Of a DNA stretch of 64,000 bases, positions 55,044 to 64,000 are shown piece by piece. Both the position numbers and the translations under genes were made by a program. The notes below the pieces were generated by a model. It was not told the DNA's origin, searched no databases, and was given only the letters and a program-made list of their open reading frames with translations. The stretch is from Echria macrotheca (taxonomy: Eukaryota > Ascomycota > Sordariomycetes > Sordariales > Schizotheciaceae), in the NCBI GenBank assembly GCA_030411725.1, contig MU839840.1, positions 1 to 64,000 on the forward strand, given 5' to 3'. Numbering within the stretch: position 1 is the first letter of the stretch; each line of letters opens with the position of its first letter.

Positions 55044-56671
55044 ATGGTTGGAGTTCCTGGCCGGTCCAAAGGCTGCATTACCTGTCGAACTCGAAGAAAG
55101 GGGGTGAGTATTTTTCCTATTCATCTTCTATTTTTTCTCGCACGTGTCTGTCTCCGGATTGTCGGTGGTCGTATCTTGTTCTGCCCCAAGGCTGACATCG
55201 ACAGTGTGATCTTCAAAGACCTACCTGTGGCCAGTGCACGAAAGCCGGGCTCACCTGTGCCGGGTACAGCACGCCCCCTACCTTCGTCATTAGCACTCCG
55301 ACTAGCCGACAGGCGGGCTACCGCGTTACCACCCCCAACACCCGCTCTAGCGGTCTCTGGGATTGCATTGCGCGGAACCAGGTGTTCAGCGACATTACCA
55401 ACCCGCGTCTCCTCACGCGCCCGGAGGAGGAGCGGAGATGCATCGATCTCTTTTGGGAAGCATACTTCCCCTCTGGCAAACCCATACCGTCCGACTCGGC
55501 AAGGAGCTACACCTGTACCTGGACTGAGGTTGCCAGGAATCTGTATAGGGACGACGATGCTCTACGATACGCACTGTGGGCCAACTGCTTGCTTTTGACT
55601 GGGAAGCGTCATGGGGTGGAGTGGATTCTCAGGGAGAGTTCGCGGGTATACGGCAAGGCCCTTACACTCTTGAGAGGAGCATTGGAGAGGTCTTCGGGCA
55701 CAAACACCAGAGTCCACGTAGCAACTGTCAAGCTTCTCTCCATGTTTGAGGTTGGGCTTTGTGTCTAGAGACAAGCGACATCCAAGCTGACCCGAGAGGA
55801 ATGCAGGCTTTATCACAGAGGCGAGAGAACACAGTAAAAGATCCCCAATCAAGAGACTGGCAGCGGCATAATTTCGGTGAGTTGGCACTGATCATTTCCG
55901 GAACGCCGGCGGCGCATATGACGGGTGAGGCTCATTACGTCTTCGCAGACGAGCGAGTGGAAATGGTGAGCGAAATCCGTCAGACATCCCAATTCTGCGT
56001 CCATTGACACTTTATCATAGGCTCTCTCGGCTCTCCTGGAGCGAAGAAGACTGCCGCTGGACGGCCCAGAGTGGAAGACCCTTCCATGGCAGGTGATTCC
56101 AAAGGACCTCAAGGACGTGCTCGTCGATGTGCTTATCGACATGCCGGGACTAGTCGAGGAGTTCGATCGTATGCGGCTGTGCTACGACTTGGAGATACGG
56201 GAAGTCCTACAGGCCAGGCTGCTGGCGAAGTGCTGGGAGCACGACTGCCGGCTACTTGAGTGGCTCAGACTCCTTCAGCCTTTCGCCAACCATGACTCCC
56301 AGCAATCCAAACCCAAGGATCTAGTCATCCACGTCGCCCAGGTCCACGGCATGAGTCTGTTTTGGGTCACAGGCCTAGTCCTCTACAGCACTCTTCGGAT
56401 GCTTTCCAAGCCAGAGACCATACTGCCATCACGGACAGATCCCATCCTACACGCCCATCATCTGGTCGACGCCATCACTATCCTTTTGCATGCTGATTCG
56501 GGCCTGTACGGAGTCCAGAGCGCCATGCTAATTATCGAAGTTGGGCTAGAGTACACGCTCACAACTGACGCGCCTTTTGGGGGACATCGAGCCGATACTG
56601 ACTGCTTTGAGGGCTCTGAAGAAGTCGTGGGAAAACGGATTGGAGCGCCTGGGGAGTCCGTGACTCCGTAA
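55044..56671 (+). CDS. Zn2Cys6 fungal transcription factor
   Basis: Four exons (55044-55103, 55205-55750, 55819-55965, 56021-56671) give about 467 aa. The first intron falls exactly before the third cysteine, as in many zinc-cluster genes: CITCRTRRKG, then CDLQRPTCGQCTKAGLTC, giving C-X2-C-X6-C-X6-C-X2-C-X6-C. The rest matches the fungal-specific regulatory domain: WDCIARNQVFSD, LFWEAYFPSG, a mid section with WILRESSRVYGKALTLLR, and a C-terminal half rich in helices (FDRMRLCYDLEIREVLQARLLAKCWE). The third exon boundary is less certain: AG sites at 55805 and 55818 both keep the frame. It may control the neighbouring SDR or the secreted-protein genes. The target is unknown. Confidence 0.82.
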
Positions 56672-57122
56672 TCACAGTGGAGGAGTTCAAGTCAGGATAC
56701 GGGAATCGATTGGGAAATGGGAAGGCGGCAACGGCGGATGTTGTGCGAGGTGGACTTTTTAGGGTCTGGTGATGTCGCCGATTGCCGGCGCTAAATCTTC
56801 TTTATATGTCAACGAAACTTCAGGAGACTGTTTCGAGCTTCTTCACCCATCTTGCACTACTCCGGGGGCAGCTCGCCGTCGCCGGACTTAAGTGGGCTTG
56901 GTGGGTTGAGGAACACGGGAAAAGTGGGCCCCGACCCGGACTTACCAGCGGAGGATCCCGATCAGGAAAGAGTTCAATCCGAGCTACTCCTCAAAGCGGT
57001 TAATGCTGACAGCCACGGATGTTGAACTCCTTCCTCCACTTCTCCGGTTCTCTCCTTGACCGAAACACGGCACAAATCGTACTCCTTCTCAAACAAGAAA
57101 CTGTTCACTTCTCAGTCCCGCC
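56672..57122. other. Intergenic
   Basis: Short gap between two plus-strand regulator-like genes. No feature is supported other than promoter sequence before 57123. Confidence 0.5.
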
Positions 57123-57992
57123 ATGGCAGCCGGAAACAATAATAATAACCGATCGAACCTGCAGTTCATCCACATCAACAGTCCTAATGTCCGAGGCCAC
57201 CTCAGCGGCCACCGCTCCTCCATCCACGCACATGCAGCACGAGTCACCCGGGCGAGAAGGAGACAGAGACAGACACGCAGCGCACAACATGAATCGGAGG
57301 AGAGCGCTGTGAAACCGGACGAAAATGCGGAAACAGCCCTGACCACCACGACACCCATCTCCCTGACAGTTACCGTCTACGTTCCCGGAACTGATCTACC
57401 AATGGACCGGGCCGGCCCGATGACAACGACGGAGCGCTTCCTGCTGAACCACTACATCACCATCGTCATCCCCGACATCGCCGCGCACTGCACCAAGCTC
57501 CGCTGCCGCGGCCAGGAATACATCGACATGCTCGACCGGGAGTGGATCACATTTGCGCTGCGCGACCCCGGCTTCCGCAACAGCGCCATGCTGCGCTCCT
57601 GCCGCCACCTCGCGAGCGTCGTGACGACGGGCGACGACGCGCACCGTGACAGGCGGCGAGAGTTTGACGCGCTGGCGAGCCGGTTCAAGTTGGCCTGTAT
57701 CCAGGCGCTGCAAGGGGCCATCGCGGCGAGCGACAGGAGCGGTCGGTTCAGCGACTCAATCGTGGCGCAGACGCTGGAGCTCGCGCACGACGAGATCAAG
57801 CTAGGGGAGCGCGCGAGGTCGCGGGACCATATCAGGGGCGCGTATCGAATGGTTGAGATGAACGGGGGGTCGCACACGCTCGGGCTTAACGGCTTTCTCG
57901 AGACCGTGTTGTTCAAGTCCATGAGCGAGGTTGGGCTGTTGACGTATCCGTCGGATATGTCGCATGCGAATGTTCTGACGTCGGCGCTTTGA
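57123..57992 (+). CDS. Fungal regulator-like protein without a zinc cluster
   Basis: A single exon of 289 aa. The N-terminus has the QFIHINSP ... RVTRARRRQRQ block that precedes the fungal-specific transcription-factor domain in many zinc-cluster-less proteins. The middle RFLLNHYITIVIPDIAAHC and the C-terminal HIRGAYRMVEMNGGSHTLGLNGFLETVLFKS are the usual GLxxMVxxRGG-type segment of that domain. No cysteine cluster or other DNA-binding motif is present, so it may bind another regulator or be a decayed activator. The family is common in Pezizomycotina and functionally unknown. The start is the ATG at 57123. Confidence 0.72.
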   Translation: MAAGNNNNNRSNLQFIHINSPNVRGHLSGHRSSIHAHAARVTRARRRQRQTRSAQHESEESAVKPDENAETALTTTTPISLTVTVYVPGTDLPMDRAGPMTTTERFLLNHYITIVIPDIAAHCTKLRCRGQEYIDMLDREWITFALRDPGFRNSAMLRSCRHLASVVTTGDDAHRDRRREFDALASRFKLACIQALQGAIAASDRSGRFSDSIVAQTLELAHDEIKLGERARSRDHIRGAYRMVEMNGGSHTLGLNGFLETVLFKSMSEVGLLTYPSDMSHANVLTSAL

Positions 57993-58246
57993 GGTTCGGA
58001 TTTTGCGGGCAGGGGACCGGACAGATGCGGTTGCTGCCGGTCGGCCCGAGGAACTGTTTCCCTTTCGGGAAGGTTTCGGATGCGGAAATGTCGCCGACTG
58101 TGTATTTTTGTTAAAACCGACTTACACGGCTCTGGGATGTTAGGTAGAACGAAACATATATACCTCTCTCCCATCTGCCAAGAATTCCTCGACTCCGTAT
58201 CCCAATCCCTACTCCCATCACTTTCTCTGATCTGACCCTCTTCACC

Positions 58247-59362
58247 ATGTTTGAGCAAGCAACAAGCATCCCACCCGGGTCCTGGGTTCTGGTGACCGGA
58301 GCAACAGGCTGGCTCGCAACCCACATCATCAAGCAGTTCCTCGAGCGCGGTTACAAAGTTCGCGGCACCGTCCGCGACGTCCAAAAGGCCTCCTGGCTTA
58401 CAACAGACCTCTTCAAATCCGCTCAAGATTCTGGCTCTTTCCAAGTCATAGCCGTTCCAGACCTTGCGGATCTCAAGGAGGGCGACTTCGACGCCGCAGT
58501 GACCGGAGTGTCAGCCGTTATCAATGTCGCCTCCATCGTCTCCTTTGACCCGGACCCGAATAAAGTGATTACACCCACCGTACGCGGGCTCACATATCTC
58601 CTCGAAGCAGCTGCAAAGCAACCCTCGATCCAGAAATTCGTGCACACCAGCTCCTTCCTAGCTGCCACCATCGTCCGACCCGGAATCGACACCCGCATCG
58701 AGCGGGATACCTGGAATGACGCGGCCGTGAACATGGCGTGGGCCGACCCGACGCCCGAGACAGCACCGATGCGTCCGGCCATGGTCTACATGGCAAGCAA
58801 GGTCGAGGCCGAGAAGGCGCTGTGGAAATTCGTCGAGGAGAAGAAGCCGCATTTTGCCGTCAACTCCATCTCTCCATCCACGATTCTCGGCCAGCCTCTC
58901 GTGAAGAAACACATAGACGTACCCACTGCCTGGCTTAGGCACTTGTATGAGGGCAATTCCGTGCCGCTCAAGCGACTAGCCGCTTGTAAGGGTTTTACAA
59001 TTTTGACTACCTGCATTCTTCCTCGACCAGACGACTGATGTATATCCACAGTGTACGAAATCGACGTAAAGGATGCCGCGTCGCTCCACGTGGCCGCCGT
59101 GCTCGACCCGAACGTCAAGAACGAGCGGATACAGGCCTGGGGTCGGCATTGCGACTGGAATGCCATCCTCGCCGTGACTCGGCGTCTGTATCCCGAGCAC
59201 GAATTTATGGAGGACCTCCCTGGCATGGCGAGGCTGGATATACAGGTGGACTGCTCCAGCGCGTTGGCGCTCCTCGAGAAGTGGGCTGGACAGGAGACAT
59301 GGCGGACGTTAGAGGAGACGGTGAAGGACAATGTGGATGGGGTTATCGAGTTTGGGGCCTAG
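58247..59362 (+). CDS. Extended SDR reductase (Gre2/dihydroflavonol-reductase-like)
   Basis: Two exons (58247-58985 and 59052-59362) give 349 aa. The NAD(P)-binding motif TGATGWLATHI is at about residues 17-27, followed by VRGTVR, which favours NADPH. YMASKVEAEKA supplies the catalytic Tyr-x-x-x-Lys and KFVHTSSFLAA the Ser. The C-terminal part has the substrate-domain block LYEIDVKDAASLHVAAVLDP. Family members reduce methylglyoxal, aldehydes and ketones; some act in secondary metabolism. A TATATA at 58157-58162 is 85-90 bases upstream. Adjacent regulators may control it, but no pathway is evident. Confidence 0.88.
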
Positions 59363-59476
59363 TAGTCCCTGGGTACAGACTAGTCTGGATTCAATGAACG
59401 CTACCAAGTACCAACGCTATTGTGTAATAAGGCACCTCTAGCAATGACCCCACGACCTTCTCAGAAATATCAGAAC

Positions 59477-60558
59477 CTAGAATACAATTGCCTCGCTTAC
59501 AGGCGTCGTGGTCCCCAAGGCGTTACCTTGAAGCGCGTGCATGTCCCGTAACACGTCGTCAAGCAAATCCAGCATCTCACGATCCGCAGTCGTGGCACGA
59601 AAGCCAGCAAACCGGCGCCGCCAGAAGTCCCAGCGCTCTCGGTTGAATCCCCACCAGTTCTTGGACAAAACCTTGTCGCCGCCCATCCCAGCCCCCCTTG
59701 GAAGGTCGTGCCCCTTCTCGCTCAGAAGCCAGATCTTGGGACCCGCCCTCATAATCCACCGAGCGGCTACTCGGACAGTACCACACCAGCAGCCGTCCTT
59801 GGACGGGGTCCTCTCCAAAGCAGTCCGAAGTGACCAAAGCCCAAAGTAGATGAAGTTCAAAGGATCCTCCGTGACCTCCTCGTTCACTTCCGGACGCATT
59901 GTTAACGAGGCCAGAAAGTCGGTTAGATACCCGATCCTGCGATAGTCTTCCGTTGACATCGGACTATCCCTGTCCCAGGGGTCTGTCACTGGTCAGATGC
60001 ATCCGCGGGTCTTGACACCCCAAAGAAAGGGCATGCCTTACTAAAGCTGTACTTTTCGACCGCAACCCTCCCAAACGTCGGTAGGTCCTTCCACACTCGA
60101 CGACCCGCACATGTGATGGGAGTCCCCTTGGCGTCCTCCATCACCTTTTGACGTAGCATCGACATCAGGCACTCCAGGTCAAGGCGGTACTCAGAACCCC
60201 TGCCCGCGATATCAAATACCGAGTCCCAGACTTCCAGCAGGAAGGTACGTAACACCTCATCGTCCAGAGGCTCCGGGACCTGTGCTTCCAGCCAAGTCAC
60301 CAAATACATAGGTTCTTTGAGCCATGACAGGAGTTGGGCGGTGATGTTGCGCCGGCCTAACGGTGGTCTGGGGCTCTCGGCCATGGGAGAGCTGGCTTGG
60401 GGTGAGTCGGTCCTGTCTAGGTCCGTCTGATCGGCCATGTCTGCGTCCGTTTGGTCGCCCGTCCCAACATCCGTCTGGCCATCCATCCCCTCGGCATCTA
60501 TCTGGTTGTCCCTGTGTTCGGCCGTCGCGGTGCCCATCACCTCGTCCATCTCGCTCAT
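59477..60558 (-). CDS. DUF3632-like fungal protein
   Basis: Two exons (60558-60042 and 59988-59477) give 342 aa. The first 60 residues are Asp/Thr/Gly-rich and repetitive (runs of the form DQTD-A). The rest resembles the fungal DUF3632 family: RRVWKDLPTFG, a segment with NFIYFGLWSLRTALE, VRVAARWIMRAGPKIW and ERWDFWRRRFAGF. Function is unknown; the proteins occur in many copies in Pezizomycotina and often near chromosome ends. The start is the ATG at 60558. A longer open frame upstream to 60591 lacks an ATG. Confidence 0.7.
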
Positions 60559-61743
60559 GATGCCGGAGTCGACCTTGTCGATGTGCTGCAAATCGTCAAG
60601 TTTGGAAAGGTGCGTGAACGCCGATGCTCAAGCCGTTGGTGTATTCGTCACGACGCCAACTGGAAAGGATGCTGGAGATGTAGTATGATCTCAAGCTGAT
60701 GTTGATGAGAGGCACTGCTCTATTTGTAGGGAGCAGACACTGCAGCAGAGTGACTTCTCGAGTGGGGTCCGGGAAAATCCCTTTTGACAGAGGAAGTTGC
60801 TTGTCCCGATCCCCGGGGACTTCGACTGCCACAACGTAGAACAACGTCAGAGCCTTCTAGACGTTCGGCCACACGAGAAGAACTTCGCACCTTCCGATTG
60901 CACAATCATCACGTCAAGATCGACACTCATCCACCCCAAGATTGCCGCCATCAATTTGGCAGTTGCCGTGTCTGTGTACGCTCTTCTCACAGTCACGACA
61001 GTCAGCGCATAGGTAGGCACGGCCAACATCCAAACAGTACCCTGTGCAAGCAACACCGACTCTCGCAAGCAGGTAGAGGCAGCCGCTGGCTAGGAGGTGG
61101 TTTCCTCCAGGCAGGGCGGGTGTTCGGGAGCAACAGCGTGTGACGTTGCTGCTACCCAGGTTGTTGACGCGAAGGTACCGCCTGACCTCGACGGCAGAAT
61201 CTTCGCCGCCACCAGCGACCTGAGCTGTCTTTTCCACTTGCGTCTTCATCAAACCTCGATTCACGACTTTGCAGCCGAAGAGCACGTCCTTTGGAGAGCT
61301 CCGCGCTCGACGTTTGTCAGTGCAGTTTCGCTTCTTTTGGTCACCCCTTCCGAGTCCTTCGGCTGTTTGTTTTCCTTTTCGTTTAGAAAGTTGCAGTCAT
61401 CACCCTGTTTCAGGAGCTTCTCAAGCGCCACCCCGCATTCAGTGGTATGGGGAACTTGAAGTCGTGAATAGTTCGCCCAAGTCAGCGCCGACCTATTGAA
61501 TACATGCAATCATATTGTCTTTACAAGTCTGAAGCTGCTGTTAATAACACTATATCATTTTGATCTTCTATCAGGACAGGTTTTGCCTGGCAGTTGATGG
61601 CAAACGCATCTGGTGCCCACCATTCCAACTCAGGGACCTGCCACTGGCATTCGTTAACGCCTAGGTAACGCTAGTCATCGCATTCACAATGCAAAAGGTA
61701 CACAACGCAGCAATGACTCTGCTGGTGAGCCAACTCAGTTACT
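60559..61743. other. Intergenic
   Basis: Promoter of the DUF3632-like gene and 3' flank of the histidine-kinase gene. Short frames of up to 123 codons on both strands have no domain features. Nothing else was recognised. Confidence 0.5.
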
Positions 61744-64000
61744 TCAAACGTCCACTGAGCTATCAACACCATCGCCACCCCCTTTCAGAGCATCCGGTTC
61801 CCAGTCTTCTAGAATCTTGCGCAAGTCCTTTAACCTGGCCGGCTTCGTCAAAAATATGTCGACACCGTTCTCGAATGCCTCTTCCCGGCTCGTCTCAGAC
61901 CCCAGGCCCGTCAGTGCGATGATCATAACCCGTGCCCTTTTGGGTCTAGCGACGCGCTCCAGCTTCCTGATCTCCCGTGTAGCTTCCATCCCATCCATTA
62001 CTGGCATCGTGATGTCTGCTGGTGAGATTAGCAGACCGCAGATAGAATCTTCGTAAGGATGCCTTTGTCAAATTGGGAAAAGACTGTACTCACCCATGAT
62101 GATAATGTTGTACGGCTTTTCGGCGGTGCTAAAAGCTTGAACCGCCTCGAGCCCGTTCACTGCCGTGCCATAATCGAAGTGGCTTCTTCTTGCAAATGTA
62201 CTGAGAAGCTGTGGTGTGGTGCCGTTGTCAGCTCACGCTAGGGAAGAATATCCGACGAAACACAGGAGGGAGAGCTACGCATGCTTACCTGAAGGTTAAT
62301 TTCATTGTCTTCAACTAAGAGCAACTTAGGTTTCGAACGCTCGATGCCACTGGGGTTGTTGGCGGTCGTGGGCGCAGAGGTCGACGCAGAGGGCTCGGCT
62401 GGTATGTCGGGCAGCATGGCCATCGAGCCAAAGTAGCTGTCATGCGAACTCTGTTCCATCCCAGGCATATAACTCTCGGGCGATCGTTGGAACAAGCTTT
62501 GGGGGGAGTTCTCAACTTCCGAAGCTACTCCAGGGGATGAAACCCCCTGAAGAGGAAGAGGCCGCACCACGTCTCCGAGACAAAAGAGAAGAGCCTCGGC
62601 GAGCCTGTGAGGACCACATCTGTAAAGGGCAGGTCAGTATTCATCGAACGTGCAGGTAGTGCCTACAGGGGAGAAGTTTCCACGTACGGTTTGGAGACAA
62701 AGTGAACGGGCTCATGGCGGATGTATTGACCGGGATTGACCTTCCTTTGACCGTACTCTCGGCACAGCTCTTCGTGAGAACAGAGCACAATGAGTGGGAC
62801 ATTAGCGAATGCGCTTTGGATGCCAGGGTGTCCCGATTGGATATCTCGAGCCCGCGCAATCGGCCGCCAAGAATCAAGCTCCATCACCAGAATGATATCA
62901 GGCGGTGAAGATTCCCAGCTTGAGGGCTCCGCAACCTCCATGTCGAACCACCCCGTGGCCGCGCTCTCCACTGATGCCCGGAGAAGCAGCGAGGGCTTTT
63001 CGGGGGCCAGCTCGGGCTCACGGTTTCTTGGGCGAATAGGCGACGGGATATCAAGACCCACCAGGCCTATTCTCAGTCCCTTGACCTTGTCCCTGGTGCT
63101 CTGGATGGCCTGTTGACCCCTGAGGGCGCGATGGTCCGGGTCTTCAGGCGAGGCCTGGTCCATGGTGAGCGTCACCACCACATTCGTTCCCACGCCCTGC
63201 TCGCTGGTGATGCAGATCTGACCTCCCAGAGACCGGACAATCTGGAGAACGATGCTCAGTCCTAAGCCTGTCCCCGGATTTAGAGGATTCTCCTGTGTAA
63301 ATGGTGTGAACAGGTCGCTGTGCAGATACTCCTGCGCTATTCCCCGCCCGGTATCGCTGACTCCGATGCGCACAACGGACCTTCTCGGCTTCCCCAGCGA
63401 GGTTTCAATGTCGGTAGACTGGAGTGACACCTTGACCCACCCCTTGTCGGTGTATTTGAGCGCGTTCCCAAACAGATTCATCAGCACCCGCCGCATCGCC
63501 CCCGATTCTGTGCGGAACATCCAGTTCGGCCTCCAGTCGATATCCAAGATCACGTTGATCGGCTCCTTCTTCAGACCAGCACTTGGAAGCCCGCCCAGAG
63601 TCCTAGGACTCCTGGGACTGCTCCGCTGCAGGCCCTCGGTGGGGAAGCCGCTCGACTCGTCCGTTACGAAAAGCGCCGAGTTTCCCTGGAATTCGTGACC
63701 TGCAAAGACGGAATCGACAACATCCTCAGCGAGCAAGCTCAGGTCAACGTTAACGCTTAAGCTTGGCACCCCTGAGACGGACCGGCGCCAGCGAGGTCTC
63801 TTTCCAGCCTTTCCGGCAGTTTCGCGGCCGCCGCGATCCTTTCGCACCCTGGTAAAATTGTTGATCTTGGCAAAGTCCAGCACGTGTTGGATGGTGTCGA
63901 GAAGCGTCCGGCCGCACCGCTCGATAGTGTCAATCATGCCGTGCTGGAACAGATCGATAGTTGTGTCGTGGAGGATCTCAGCCGAGGCGAGGATGCCGTG
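61744..64000 (-). CDS. Hybrid histidine kinase (C-terminal part, runs off window)
   Basis: Four visible exons (64000-62688 continuing beyond the window, 62619-62289, 62208-62094, 62015-61744). The first residues in the window are HGILASAEIL, the H-box with the phospho-accepting His, so the kinase core is complete but the N-terminal sensor lies outside. The HATPase region shows NLFGNALKYTDKG (N-box), VSDTGRGIA (G1), and GTGLGLSIV (G2). The C-terminal receiver has LLLVEDNEINLQ, YNIIIMDITMPVMDG with the phospho-Asp, ALTG and FLTKP. It is therefore a membrane or cytosolic fungal hybrid kinase feeding a phosphorelay through a histidine phosphotransfer protein. The input signal cannot be known from this part. 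Confidence 0.92.

Noticed and set aside
1..64000. CRISPR array, bacterial operon or rRNA
   Set aside because: No spaced direct repeats, ribosome binding pattern or rRNA-like sequence; the window is clearly eukaryotic.

Overview
The window is a chromosome end from a filamentous ascomycete (Pezizomycotina; a Sordariomycete-like relative is my guess, the species is not identifiable). It opens with about 15 copies of CCCTAA, the fungal telomere repeat read inward. The genes carry short GT-AG introns of about 48-100 bases. Families typical of filamentous fungi are present: Pth11-like rhodopsin-fold membrane proteins, Zn2Cys6 regulators, a non-reducing polyketide synthase, DMATS prenyltransferase, an RTA1 protein and a hybrid histidine kinase. 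All gene models were built by hand from reading frames, splice signals and family motifs; every multi-exon model closes in frame.

Layout. 0-12 kb, subtelomeric accessory genes: a 7-TM rhodopsin-like protein about 106 bp from the telomere, a secreted berberine-bridge-type FAD oxidase, a caspase-like protein with an AT-hook, a GT1 glycosyltransferase and a GH93 exo-arabinanase. 14.8-47 kb, a large secondary-metabolite region: nitroreductase-like protein, a CloQ/NphB-type (ABBA) prenyltransferase, a DMATS-type prenyltransferase, an AflR-like Zn2Cys6 regulator, a LovD-like serine acyltransferase/hydrolase, an FAD monooxygenase, an EthD-domain protein, a non-reducing PKS (SAT-KS-AT-PT-ACP-ACP-TE), a 14-TM MFS transporter and a secreted multicopper oxidase. 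An RTA1-type membrane protein and an intronless papain-like protein follow. 52-64 kb: an Ecp2/Hce2-like secreted protein, a secreted SGNH-like hydrolase, a Zn2Cys6 regulator, a second regulator-like protein without a zinc cluster, an extended SDR reductase, a DUF3632-like protein, and the C-terminal part of a hybrid histidine kinase that runs off the window.

How the cluster may work (inference). The PKS has the double-ACP, Claisen-cyclase-type architecture seen in naphthopyrone and naphthalene pigment synthases. The EthD protein, FAD monooxygenase, multicopper oxidase, MFS pump and zinc-cluster regulator resemble the aurofusarin/bis-naphthopyrone toolkit (dehydrate, hydroxylate, phenol-couple, export). 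The unusual additions are two unrelated aromatic prenyltransferases and a LovD-like transesterase, while no methyltransferase or P450 is seen between 14 and 49 kb. A prenylated, possibly acylated, oxidatively coupled aromatic polyketide is the working hypothesis. Long non-coding stretches separate many of the genes, as is common near fungal telomeres.
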